Below are positions 28,825 to 37,559 of a stretch of DNA of 64,000 bases, in pieces. The DNA is taken from the NCBI RefSeq assembly GCF_029203305.1, contig NC_089464.1:1116001-1180000 (forward strand), in the 5' to 3' direction. Both the position numbers and the translations under genes were made by a program. Every line of letters starts with the position of its first letter. Positions within the stretch are counted from its first letter, which is position 1. The notes below the pieces were generated by a model that was not told where the DNA came from, did no database searches, and saw nothing but the letters and a program-made list of their open reading frames with translations. This DNA comes from Yamadazyma tenuis. Taxonomy: Eukaryota > Ascomycota > Pichiomycetes > Serinales > Debaryomycetaceae.

Positions 28825-29832
28825 ATGTCTACTCCCGTCGTATTTGTGTCTGGATTCACCAGCTACATTGCTTTACACATTGTCAAGAAGTTATTGGCAA
28901 GAAAATACAAAGTCATTGGCTCCGGAAGATCCCAGTCAAAATCCCAACACTACGCCGATATCATCAACGACCCTAACTTTTCGTTTGTGGTTGTTGCCCA
29001 GTTGGATGCCGATGATGGTTTTGACGAAGTATTCAAGCAACACCAGGATATCACCTATGTGTTGCATGTTGCTTCACCCCTCATCTTGGATCCCAAAGAT
29101 CCCGAGAAGGAGCTCTTGCTCCCAGCTGTCCATGGTACCACCAACATCATGAGAGCTGCACAAAAGTATGGGCCTAACGTCAAGAGAGTAGTCATCACCT
29201 GTTCCTACGCCGCTCACTGTTCTCCATTAGACCACTACGGTAAACCGGACAGTATTATTACCGAGGAACTGTGGAGCACCATTACCTATGAACAATCTTT
29301 GCAGCCACAAAACGCTTACTGGGGGTCCAAGAAGTTGGCAGAAGAAGCGGCTTGGAAGTATGTTAAAGAAAATCTGCCAAAGTATGAGGTAACTTCGTTT
29401 GCTCCTCTCTGGTGTTTTGGACCTCAGGCTTATGAGGCCATTGCCAAGGAAAGTGTTCCTTCGACCTTATCCCTTGTCGGGCATGTGTTGAAGAAGGATA
29501 ACTCTCTTGCACAGGCCCTCCTTGGATCTTTCAGCGATGTGAGAGATGTTGCTGAAGGTCATGTTTTGACTATTGAATCCAAAGAGGCAGCTGGCAAAAG
29601 ATTGATGTTGGCCAACGGGAGGTTTGAGCACTGCCATATAGTGGACTTGATCCGGAAAAACTTCCCCCAGCTTGGGATTCCCGAGGTGGAGGTGATTCCA
29701 TACGACAAGGTTGGGGCTCCGACAGTAGACTGTGAAGCCACCAAGAAGTTATTGAAGTTGGATAACTTGATCTCATTGGAGCAGAGTTTGGTTGATTCGG
29801 TCAACCAGTTTTTAGAAACCGGTGTGTACTAG
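28825..29832 (+). CDS. GRE2-like NADPH-dependent aldehyde/ketone reductase (extended SDR)
   Basis: A 335-residue extended short-chain dehydrogenase of the Gre2/methylglyoxal reductase group, from ATG 28825. The active site has Ser127 (in TCSYAAH) and Tyr165-x3-Lys169 (AYWGSKK). The dinucleotide loop is GFTSYIA, where the second Gly of the usual GxxGxxA is Ser13, an oddity for the family. Codon 149 (29269-29271) is CTG in EE-x-W, a position where Gre2 proteins have Ser (ESW), supporting CUG-Ser decoding. Such enzymes reduce methylglyoxal, isovaleraldehyde and diverse ketones and are often stress-induced. CTG clades carry several paralogues, so I give no symbol. Confidence 0.88.
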   Translation: MSTPVVFVSGFTSYIALHIVKKLLARKYKVIGSGRSQSKSQHYADIINDPNFSFVVVAQLDADDGFDEVFKQHQDITYVLHVASPLILDPKDPEKELLLPAVHGTTNIMRAAQKYGPNVKRVVITCSYAAHCSPLDHYGKPDSIITEELWSTITYEQSLQPQNAYWGSKKLAEEAAWKYVKENLPKYEVTSFAPLWCFGPQAYEAIAKESVPSTLSLVGHVLKKDNSLAQALLGSFSDVRDVAEGHVLTIESKEAAGKRLMLANGRFEHCHIVDLIRKNFPQLGIPEVEVIPYDKVGAPTVDCEATKKLLKLDNLISLEQSLVDSVNQFLETGVY

Positions 29833-30065
29833 CTCCTGATATAGATAAATGAACACAAGATAGTGAAATCCGTAGTGGGTAAACGTACTTGGCTACGATC
29901 TTTCCATCTGAGGAAGGAGCGCAGACACCCGGTAGGAAACAGCTACGGGGACGACTGCCACTGCTGGGTCATGATAGGTTGCCGATACATGGTCCCGATA
30001 CTCATGCCTTGATTTTGCATCTTTTCGCACTGATTTGTTTCCGCACAAACTTCGTTCCACTACCC

Positions 30066-30716
30066 ATGACTCCTCAACACAAGTATAAACAGTCGCATGC
30101 ACCGGCGTCCACCCTACCGGTGTTCCAGCGCACCAGTAGCACGTTCCGGCTCTCGCGCACATCCACCAACACAAATGCAAACACAAATTACGACACTTTG
30201 GACAACCAAAGTCTACGGACTCTCGATCGAATCCCTAGCAGCAAACCTAGCATAACTTACCTGGACAAATTATGGACCCAAATTGACGTTCTTGATGACG
30301 TTAGAAATATGTCCGGGCAGGTACGGGACAAGGGCTCTTTTTTCAACGACAAGTTTAACGAAGAACTCAACAAATTAAAACTACTGCAAGAGAAGCTCAT
30401 AGAAGTGATGGCCAACCAACAGTTCAAAAACGTGAGTTTTGAAAAGCTGAAACAGCGGGTCAAGCCGGGTGCCCTGCACCTGGAGAGCGACAACAACAGC
30501 GATGCTGAAGAAGATGCTGACACGTCCAAGCAGAAACAACGTCAAGATAAATTCAAGGATTTTTTTGGCCCCAAGAAAAGAGGTGGCTCTCACGTGGTGT
30601 ACAAGAAACAAAACTTTGACGACATGAACAGCTACATTCACGACGTGCGACAGAGCCTAAAAGAAGTCAGTGAGTCCATGAAGAATTTTGATAGCACCAC
30701 TCGAGATTTGTGGTAG
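30066..30716 (+). CDS. Uncharacterised coiled-coil protein
   Basis: Not recognised. A 216-residue hydrophilic protein from ATG 30066 (MTPQHKYKQSHAP). A Ser/Thr/Asn-rich disordered N-terminal third precedes a helical region (about 65-125, LDKLWTQIDVLDDVRNMSG and FNEELNKLKLLQEKLIEVM), an acidic linker, and a second helix (about 185-216) ending in the motif FDSTTRDLW. It has no signal peptide or membrane segment. The layout resembles small helical subunits of endosomal or kinetochore complexes, but I cannot assign a family. An in-frame extension upstream of 30066 looks non-coding. Confidence 0.6.
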   Translation: MTPQHKYKQSHAPASTLPVFQRTSSTFRLSRTSTNTNANTNYDTLDNQSLRTLDRIPSSKPSITYLDKLWTQIDVLDDVRNMSGQVRDKGSFFNDKFNEELNKLKLLQEKLIEVMANQQFKNVSFEKLKQRVKPGALHLESDNNSDAEEDADTSKQKQRQDKFKDFFGPKKRGGSHVVYKKQNFDDMNSYIHDVRQSLKEVSESMKNFDSTTRDLW

Positions 30717-31385
30717 TGTATAACCATTTCTGCATGCCCATGGGCCCACATGAGTGCATATCCGAACTGGGGAACTGGGGAGCCGTCGGAAAAATGTTAA
30801 AACGTCCTGTGGGAAAATAGGTACGACTCCGCATAACCGGCTTTAGGAACCGCGTCCGTATGATGATATGTGTAGTTTATGTTCAGTATTGATGAATGTT
30901 TACAAGCCATCACCTACAGAAAGGTATGGGTTAAAGCCCAGGTATAACACCGTGACATCAGTAGAATCCAAATATGCCATGTCTCCATACATCACTTGAT
31001 GGTAAGAGTGTGCTTGGGTCATCCCGGAACAATTATGTGCATACCAACCTATGTTTCGGAAAAACCCCAGGGCACAAAAATGAATCTCCCATGAAGTTCT
31101 TCGCCGAAGTTCCGATCCACCCACCGAAGTTCCGATCCACCCACCGAAGTTCTGACCCATACACCCACCGAAGTTCCGACCTCTACATCCTACTCCTACT
31201 CCTACCATAGCTCTAGCCCCAGCATTTTCGGTCTTCCCCATTTTCTCCGCCCCAGTCGTCGGCCCAACGTCGGTCGCGCAAAATAAAAAAGCCCAGGATT
31301 TATATACATCACCCAACTGGTTTTTTGGGGAATATAAATACGGACTCCGCTACCCCGAAATCAAATATATTACCAAAACACAAAC
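30717..31385. promoter_or_regulatory. HXK2 promoter region
   Basis: 669 bases upstream of HXK2 with no supported gene. A 20-bp tandem repeat lies at 31104-31180 and a TATAAAT element near 31335, about 50 bp before the ATG. An ORF on the minus strand (30900-31316) overlaps both and is probably chance. Confidence 0.6.
31104..31180 (+). repeat. 20-bp tandem repeat in HXK2 promoter
   Basis: Unit CCGAAGTTCCGATCCACCCA: two perfect copies (31104-31123, 31124-31143), a third diverged copy with a 4-bp insertion (31144-31167) and a partial fourth (31168-31180). The last copy ends about 205 bp before the HXK2 ATG. Confidence 0.85.
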
Positions 31386-32831
31386 ATGGTTCACTTAGGC
31401 CCTAAAAGACCTCAACACAGAAAAGGTACCTTCACCGATGTCCCTGAACAGTGGATGGAACAGTTGCACGAAATCGAAAACTTGTTAACGGTTTCAGCAG
31501 AAACCTTGAGAACCATCACCACCCACTTTGTCAGTGAGTTGGAAAAAGGCTTGAGCAAAGCTGGCGGTAACATTCCCATGATCCCTGCCTGGGTCATGGA
31601 CACCCCTACCGGCAAGGAGACGGGTGACTACTTGGCGATTGATTTGGGTGGAACAAACTTGAGAGTGGTGCTCGTACGGTTGGCAGGTGACTGCACTTTC
31701 GACACCACCCAGTCCAAGTTCGCGTTGCCTGAAAGCTTTAGAACCGGCTCCGCCGACCAGTTGTTTGACTTTATCGCCGATAGCTTGGCCAAGTTCGTCG
31801 AAGAACAATACCCAGAAGGATGCCTGGAACCTTTACCATTAGGATTCACTTTTTCGTACCCATGTTCCCAATCCAAAATCAACTCAGGAATCTTGCAAAG
31901 ATGGACCAAGGGCTTTGACATCGACAACGTGGAAGGCCATGATGTGGTTCCCATGTTACAAGCATCCATTAAAAAAGTGGGTGTTCCAATTGACGTGGTG
32001 GCCTTAATCAACGATACCACCGGTACGTTGGTGGCCTCGATGTACACGGACCCAGAGGCCAAGATGGGCTTGATTTTCGGTACTGGCTGTAACGGGGCCT
32101 ACTACGACGTGGTAGGAGACATCCCCAAGTTGGAGGGGAAATTCCCATCCGACATTCCTGCCACCTCGTTGATGGCCATCAACTGCGAGTACGGAGCCTT
32201 CGACAACGAGCACGCAGTTTTGCCCAGAACAAAGTACGACGTGCAAATCGATGCCGAATCACCTCGTCCCGGCCAGCAGTCGTTTGAAAAAATGATTTCG
32301 GGCTATTATTTGGGGGAGGTTTTGAGATTGGTGTTGTTGGACTTGGCCGAAGAAAAGGGCTTGTTCTTCAAGGGCCAGGATTTATCCAAGTTGCACAAGC
32401 CTTTCATCATGGACACGTCGTTCCCTGCTCACATCGAAGACGACCCATTTGAAAATTTGTCGGACGTCCAGGAGTTGTTTGACACAGTTTTGGGCATCCA
32501 GGTGACGTTACCTGAAAGAAAGGTTATTCGTAGATTGGCTGAATTGATTGGTGAAAGGTCCGCCAGGTTGTCTGTGTGTGGAATTGCTGCCATCTGCAAG
32601 AAGAGAAACTACAAGAAGGCCCACTGTGCGGCCGATGGATCTGTTTACAACAAGTACCCGCAATTCAAGGAAAGAGCTGCAAAGGCCTTGAGAGACATCT
32701 TCGAATGGACCGAGGACGAGGATCCGGTGGTGATTATTCCTGCAGAAGATGGATCGGGCGTAGGGGCTGCTGTGATTGCTGCCTTGACTGAAAAAAGATT
32801 GGCTAACGGATTATCTGTTGGTCTCGAATAG
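31386..32831 (+). CDS. HXK2: Hexokinase (Hxk2-type)
   Basis: A 481-residue hexokinase from ATG 31386. The N-terminus MVHLGPKRPQHRKGTF matches the Hxk2 tail. Phosphate loop DLGGTNLR (Asp86), sugar-binding LGFTFSYP (about 152-159), catalytic Asp210 in LINDTTGTL and the C-terminal adenosine motif EDGSGVGAA are all intact. It phosphorylates glucose, fructose and mannose. In S. cerevisiae Ser15 in the N-terminal tail (RKGS) controls nuclear shuttling and Mig1 binding; here position 15 is Thr, which may still be phosphorylatable. Codon 147 is CTG (probably Ser) in a non-conserved loop. Tandem with MIM1, 98 bp apart. Confidence 0.96.
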   Translation: MVHLGPKRPQHRKGTFTDVPEQWMEQLHEIENLLTVSAETLRTITTHFVSELEKGLSKAGGNIPMIPAWVMDTPTGKETGDYLAIDLGGTNLRVVLVRLAGDCTFDTTQSKFALPESFRTGSADQLFDFIADSLAKFVEEQYPEGCLEPLPLGFTFSYPCSQSKINSGILQRWTKGFDIDNVEGHDVVPMLQASIKKVGVPIDVVALINDTTGTLVASMYTDPEAKMGLIFGTGCNGAYYDVVGDIPKLEGKFPSDIPATSLMAINCEYGAFDNEHAVLPRTKYDVQIDAESPRPGQQSFEKMISGYYLGEVLRLVLLDLAEEKGLFFKGQDLSKLHKPFIMDTSFPAHIEDDPFENLSDVQELFDTVLGIQVTLPERKVIRRLAELIGERSARLSVCGIAAICKKRNYKKAHCAADGSVYNKYPQFKERAAKALRDIFEWTEDEDPVVIIPAEDGSGVGAAVIAALTEKRLANGLSVGLE

Positions 32832-32929
32832 TTTTATAGATAATGCTAATGGTGAAGTTAATGGTTTTTGTGCGCGCACTGCGATTAACTGCGATTAGTG
32901 ATCGCGCTACAATTCGGTGCGCACCAACT

Positions 32930-33334
32930 ATGAACCTGGACTTGATGGAACAATCTCTTAGGGAGATAGCCGTCGAGGGCATCGACCTCGACCAGGAGTT
33001 CGACGTCACACGCTTACAGGAGGAGAATGACTTGATCGTATTGACCAACCAGATCTCATCTGATGAGTTGATCAGTAACGAGGATATCCTAAACACAGAA
33101 AAGTTGATTGCTGAAGGCAGAGCAGAGTCTGAATACACCACGTATAACTTCGATCTTTGGAGTGTGTTGAAGAGGGGCGCCATCAACTTGGTGTTACCCT
33201 TCATCAATGGAATGATGTTGGGATTCGGAGAGATTTTGGCCCATGAAATAGGATTCAAGTATAACTGGCAAGGGGCCCGAGTGGTGCCCGAGAGACGTAT
33301 AGAACAGAAAAATAGCCTGTCTAGGTACTTGTAA
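32930..33334 (+). CDS. MIM1: Mitochondrial outer-membrane import protein Mim1
   Basis: A 134-residue protein from ATG 32930 (MNLDLMEQSLREIAVEG). The diagnostic Mim1 transmembrane block is present near residues 80-100 (GAINLVLPFINGMMLGFGE, with two GxxxG-like contacts), followed by HEIGFKYNW and a basic tail. Mim1 with Mim2 forms the MIM complex that inserts multispan and signal-anchored outer-membrane proteins and assembles TOM. An in-frame ATG at 32843 would add 29 residues lacking similarity and leave only 11 bp after HXK2, so the later ATG is preferred. Confidence 0.9.
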   Translation: MNLDLMEQSLREIAVEGIDLDQEFDVTRLQEENDLIVLTNQISSDELISNEDILNTEKLIAEGRAESEYTTYNFDLWSVLKRGAINLVLPFINGMMLGFGEILAHEIGFKYNWQGARVVPERRIEQKNSLSRYL

Positions 33335-33447
33335 TGGTTTATATTCTAATGCTAATGGATGCACTTTAGTGCACAAAATCTAATATACTTGTCATAATTC
33401 GTATTCATGTCCAAAACCAGACGGCACCTGCTTGAGCCACAAACACT

Positions 33448-33849
33448 TCAAACAAGCGGTGTCTCGTGCTTGTCGCTAAATAGTTCGTACTGTCTGTCTT
33501 TTCCCACCGGAAACCTCTTTACTGTATCACATACCATGCACAGATAAATAAGAACGTCGTTTTTGGGGTCTTTGGAGCCCGACAAATTCTCTAGCCGGAC
33601 CCGTAGTGTGGCCCCAGCAACGAGGATCGTATTACACTGCTTGCACATGGTTCTCTTGAAGTTAGGTGTCAACTTGAGCACTGCTTTTTTGGATATCACC
33701 GTAGCATTTCTGCTGTAGACTCGGGAGAGTGTGTGAAACTTGGGATTTTGTAACATCATTTGTGACACCTGGTACAAGTAAGATATCCGGGTGTACTCGT
33801 CTTTCTTGGGAATGGACGTAGGGGTTTTCCCAGATGTCTTTTTAGCCAT
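33448..33849 (-). CDS. RPR2: RNase P subunit Rpr2 (Rpp21 family)
   Basis: A 133-residue basic protein from ATG 33847-33849. Two CxxC zinc ligands are visible (CKQCNTILVAG and CMVCDTVKRFP), preceded by the helical YLYQVSQMMLQNP segment and KRTMCKQC, the pattern of Rpr2/Rpp21/Snm1. Rpr2 is the RNase P-specific member, acting in tRNA 5' maturation in the nucleus; Snm1 of RNase MRP is the alternative but is usually longer with a different tail. Divergent from PRE6, 114 bp between ATGs. Confidence 0.88.
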   Translation of the reverse strand: MAKKTSGKTPTSIPKKDEYTRISYLYQVSQMMLQNPKFHTLSRVYSRNATVISKKAVLKLTPNFKRTMCKQCNTILVAGATLRVRLENLSGSKDPKNDVLIYLCMVCDTVKRFPVGKDRQYELFSDKHETPLV

Positions 33850-33963
33850 CTGCAAACCTCAAACCTCGAACCTCAAAAAAAAAATCCGCGAAGTTTCCAA
33901 CTGACATTTACTAGGTTTTTGAACTTATACTTGTTACTTACATCAATTATTTAACAACTGACT

Positions 33964-34845
33964 ATGAGTGGTTACGATAGTGCTTTATCCATCTTTTCGT
34001 ATGTTATACAATACTGGTGGTGAACTTAATCGGCAGCGATACCTCCTATTTTGGAGATGGTTATATCTGCTACCGCGCAGTTGCCACCAACAATAGACTC
34101 GTGTATACTAACATTTTTCTCTAGGCCTGATGGACATGTTTTCCAAGTTGAGTACGCATCCGAAGCCGTCAAGAGAGGTACCTGTGCCGTGGGAGTGAAA
34201 GGAAAAGAGTGTGTAGTTTTGGGATGTGAAAAGAGAACTACCTTAAAACTTCAAGACCCACGTATTACCCCATCCAAGATCTGTAAGATCGATAAACACG
34301 CATTATTGGCATTTGCTGGTTTGAATGCTGACGCCAGAATTCTTGTTGACAAGGCCAGAGTCGAGGCCCAATCTCACAGATTGACGTTAGAAGATGCCGT
34401 CACCTTGGAGTATTTAACCAAATATATTGCCGGTGTTCAGCAGAAATACACTCAATCCGGTGGGGTAAGGCCCTTCGGTATTGCCACCATCATTGCTGGA
34501 TTTGATGCCAATGATGAAACCCCAAGATTGTTTCAAACCGAACCTTCAGGGGTGTATAATGCCTGGAAAGCCCATGCGATTGGTAGATCTGCTAAAACCG
34601 TTAAAGAATTCTTGGAGAAAAACTACGAAGAAAACATGACCGATGAAGAAACACTCAAGTTAACAATCAAGTCATTGTTGGAGGTGGTACAAACCGGGGC
34701 AAAGAATATTGAGGTGTCGGTCTTGAAGTCTGGTGATAGAATCCAACAGTTGACTGTCGAGGAAATCAAAAAATATGTTGATGAAATAGAAGCTGAAAAG
34801 GCAGCTGATGCAGAAAAGAAGAAACCAAGAGCAAGGGGACAATAA
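33964..34845 (+). CDS. PRE6: 20S proteasome alpha4 subunit, one intron
   Basis: Two exons: 33964-33998 and 34125-34845, 251 residues. The 126-nt intron (33999-34124) has GTATGT, a perfect TACTAAC branch site at 34106-34112 and acceptor TAG. Splicing restores [20 protein letters not shown], the invariant alpha-subunit N-terminus; the unspliced frame lacks it. Conserved blocks include [39 protein letters not shown] and [15 protein letters not shown]. Alpha4 forms part of the outer ring gating the core particle and carries a Lys/Glu-rich tail. Confidence 0.96.
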
Positions 34846-34910
34846 GTATAAATCGTTGTATATTACAAACCTTTTGAATTAAATGTCTTTTTTTATAGCA
34901 AATAATACTT

Positions 34911-36094
34911 TCACTTTCTAGCTTTCTTCTTACCATTCGTTTTGGTATCTTTAGCTTTCCTCTTTTTATCATCTTCTTTCTTGGGCACTACTTTAAAGAA
35001 ACCATCAAGTCTTCCTTGAACTCCAGTTTTCAAGCCCTTTTTCAACTTTTCGTAACCACTTTTGACACGGTCCTCACTGAAGCCTTTGTCATTCACCATG
35101 AACTCAATCATTCCTTCCAAATCAGGCTCTTTCCATTTGAAACTCAATTCGGAGCATGGGGTAATGTCGGGATTCAAGAACAATTCCCTGGCTTCTTCGT
35201 ACGGCCAATTTTCGGGCAACTTATACTTCGTTTTGTCGGGGTTGTCGTTTATGAACTTGACAATATTGTCGATAGATCCATGTTCCTTGATTAATTTAAA
35301 GGCAGTCACAGGACCAACCCCCTTAATGGTCTCACAGTAGTCGCATCCCAACAAAATACAAAGGTCAATAAACGTCTTTTTATCCATTTCAAATCCTTCA
35401 ATAGCAGTCTTACAATCGATCTGATCAATTGGAATCTTTCTAGCCTCAGAAAATGTCAAATGTCTCAATAGGTATGGGGGACTGTAACAAATGGTATCCA
35501 TATCTTCAGAAGCAGCGGCAAAGACTTTTCCACCTCTGGCCAACTCGGCGCATTGAGCTTCGGCTTCACATGGGGCATTTATATAGGGAATCCCCATAAG
35601 CTCCAACAACTTTTTAGCTTCATCGTTATGTTCACGAGATACCCGAACCATTCTTTTCTCAAACTTCAATATGTCTTCGGCAGAGCCTTCTTCTTTGGCA
35701 TCCTCCATCTTCTTGATGGCCTCTTCTTTTCTTAAATATCTTTTTTCCAACTCTCCACCTTTCAAGACTGGGGGTTTACCATCAAACACGTACACGGGTT
35801 TAATCCCATTTTCAACCATTCGAAGGGTACGATAAAACATGCCCAGTAAGTGTGACGTGATCTCTCCCTTATCATTAGTTAAGTTCTGTCCGTCTCCTTG
35901 TCTAACTGCAATTAAATACTGATACAAGCACATTGAGGCATCGATTGCAATTTTCCGGCCAAATAAATTTTTCAATTGGAACTCTTTAATGGCTCCAGGG
36001 GAATGATCTTTTATAAGCGCATTAAGTCCTGTGATGTGTTAGTATAGGAAGCGTATGGTGATGCTATGTTTCGAGACAAACCCTTAACACCCAT
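34911..36094 (-). CDS. RAD27: FEN1 flap endonuclease, one intron
   Basis: Exon 1 is only 13 nt (36082-36094, ATGGGTGTTAAGG); exon 2 is 34911-36028; product 376 aa. The 53-nt intron (36029-36081) has an unusual 5' site GTTTGT, branch site TACTAAC (36038-36044) and acceptor CAG. Splicing yields [20 protein letters not shown], the canonical FEN1 start with the essential Gly2. Nuclease motifs [33 protein letters not shown] and LGCDYC are intact, as is the PCNA-interacting QGRLDGFF near the C-terminus. It processes Okazaki flaps and acts in long-patch BER. An ACGCGT MCB element (36138-36143) 44 bp upstream suits G1/S control. Confidence 0.95.
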
Positions 36095-36649
36095 TTTGTC
36101 GATGAGTTTGTATTCAAAGTCTGTGCTGATTTGAAAAACGCGTTCCGCGCATGAATTAATAGAGTATGAAGAAGGTGAAAACAGAAAAACAAGAAATGAA
36201 GATGGTGAAAACAGCGATGAAGAAATGAAGATGATGAAAACAGAGATCAAGAAATGCGCCGGACAAAAGCAGAAGACATGACCTCCATAAAGGGAGGCCA
36301 CTACTGTTCAATGCAAACAAACTTTTACGGATAGTGCCCCCTCGGTCATTCGCGTCCAGCATATGTTCAATCAAACTGGCATCTCAGATAAGACAATGAC
36401 CCGTCAGCCTCTTGAGAAACCCCAAAAAAATATTCGAGTTTCCCCAAAAATATTCGAGATCCTCCAAAAAAAAAAATTGAGAGGCTTCAAAAAATGCAGA
36501 TCAGTGAAAGATCTGAGGACAATATGTGATAGTGTGAATGATTAGTCAGATATTTCGAAAGAGCCTCACACACGGGTTAGTAAAATGGTTTACGACTTTT
36601 CAACTACAAAAGCCAAAGCTTCGGTGGTTTGAATGGCAGAGTAATTATT
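36095..36649. other. Intergenic: RAD27 promoter and upstream of the PY-protein gene
   Basis: 555 bases with no supported gene. It contains the MCB element (36138-36143), a three-copy 29-30-bp tandem repeat (36166-36253) and, from about 36510, the left end of the duplicated segment described for 36510-38430. Confidence 0.6.
36166..36253 (+). repeat. 29-30-bp tandem repeat, three copies
   Basis: Copies start at 36166, 36196 and 36225, each beginning ATGAAGAWGRTGAAAACAG. Purine-rich on the plus strand. It lies upstream of RAD27 beyond the MCB element. No coding sense is evident. Confidence 0.75.
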
Positions 36650-36973
36650 ATGTATGTTTCTATTGAACGAAGATTCCAAGTTTGGAATCCTAATCCCACT
36701 GGCGAGGGCCCCGATCAGATGAATCCCCATTTCGTTGGTCTCATGGTTGCAGCAGGGGTTGTCGTGATAGTCATAGGTGTACTTTCATCTATGTTCTCAC
36801 AAACTAAGAGAAGGAATAAAATACGACAAGTGGCAGCACAGCAGAACCATATAGTGGAAGTATATGCCCAGCAAGCGATTCCTCAACCCAGTCAATACCC
36901 ACCGGATTCGTACTACGCTCCGCCTGCTTATGCTCCAATTGTCACAAGGCCTGCTAAGGCCGTTATCAGATGA
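36650..36973 (+). CDS. Small single-pass membrane protein with PY motif (copy A)
   Basis: A 107-residue protein from ATG 36650 (MYVSIERRFQ). One transmembrane helix (about residues 29-49, VGLMVAAGVVVIVIGVL) is followed by a basic stop-transfer (KRRNK), an Ala/Gln-rich segment and a Pro/Tyr-rich tail with the PPxY motif PPAY (91-94). This resembles Rcr1/Rcr2-type proteins, whose PY motifs bind the WW domains of the ubiquitin ligase Rsp5; that role is inference. It is paralogous to the gene at 37560 (shared M-x-V-x-IE-x-R start, KRRNK, AAQQN, and a SQY-(P/A)-PDS...YYAPP tail). It lacks the Gly/Ser/His-rich ectodomain of copy B. Confidence 0.72.
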   Translation: MYVSIERRFQVWNPNPTGEGPDQMNPHFVGLMVAAGVVVIVIGVLSSMFSQTKRRNKIRQVAAQQNHIVEVYAQQAIPQPSQYPPDSYYAPPAYAPIVTRPAKAVIR

Positions 36974-37009
36974 AACCATTTATAGTAGTTTTTTGTGTTC
37001 TATTTAACA

Positions 37010-37307
37010 ATATTATACATAACGTCACCTCATTAATGGAACTCCTCGACCTCAAATTCCAATCGCCTAGCTTAGATTCTAATGCGGGATCATTTTTGAT
37101 ACACTGCTTGACGATATCATAGTTGGGGTCCCAATTAGAATATTTATTTTTTCTATTGACTGAATAACATCCTAAATGAAGGTTCAACCCTCCACCGGGC
37201 TTAGGCTTTTCATCCAAGTTTAACATGCGGAGTAAATACACTGGCCGCAAATAACTTTCCCATATTACTTACGCCGATCTTGAATTGTTTGAAATATGCA
37301 AATGATG
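37010..37307 (-). pseudogene. Decayed NUP116 3'-end fragment
   Basis: Reads as a broken copy of the last ~120 codons of the neighbouring NUP116. The blocks MLNLDEKPKPGGGLN, GCYSVNRKNK, DPNYDIVKQCIK and GDWN correspond to MLKLD...DKPKPGEGLN, GCYPVNKKDK, DPNDDLVKRHIKK and GDWT in the intact gene. Compared with the intact copy it has lost about 15 residues before KPKPG, lost further residues before GDW, and carries a 1-nt deletion just after GDW that shifts the frame past the ancestral stop. There is no start or repeat region, so it cannot encode a nucleoporin. Confidence 0.88.
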
Positions 37308-37375
37308 ATACTTTCTTTGATACTTTCTTTGTGATATTTTAAAGAAGGCGTAATTACAATGATCTGAGAACAATC

Positions 37376-37442
37376 TGTGATCGTGTGAATGATTTTTGGC
37401 CTTGTGTGATCATGTGAATGATTTTTAGCTTTGTGTGATCAT
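37376..37442 (+). repeat. Short tandem repeat (~29 bp, two-plus copies) upstream of copy-B gene
   Basis: The unit contains GTGTGATCATGTGAATGATT plus a TTTRGCYTT tail; about 2.3 copies are present. Copy A has the corresponding element only once (near 36525), so the expansion followed the segmental duplication. Confidence 0.7.
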
Positions 37443-37559
37443 GCATCTGTCGAAAAAAGCCTCGCACGCGGCTTAGAAAGTTCGTCTGCAACTTCCTATT
37501 GTTAAACCCTTCAACTACAAAAGCCAAGCATTTGCCAATTTAATAGCCTAGTAATTAAC

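Larger units (their letters stand above)
36510..37307. repeat. Segmental duplication, copy A
   Basis: Aligns by eye with 37361-about 38430. Shared landmarks in order are GATCTGAGRACAATMTGTGA (36510/37361), TTCAACTACAAAAGCCAA before the small gene, the small PY-protein gene itself, AACCATTTATAGTA after it, ATACATAACGTCA, then NUP116 C-terminal coding sequence in reverse. Copy A carries gene A and a decayed NUP116 end; copy B carries gene B and the intact NUP116 end. Confidence 0.88.

Noticed and set aside
30900..31316. 138-codon minus-strand frame across the HXK2 promoter
   Set aside because: Its Gly-rich part is produced by the 20-bp tandem repeat, and it overlaps the hexokinase control region.
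36363..36545. 60-codon plus-strand frame upstream of the PY-protein gene
   Set aside because: Lys-rich frame generated by A-tracts, overlapping the start of the duplicated segment; no homologous frame in the other copy.
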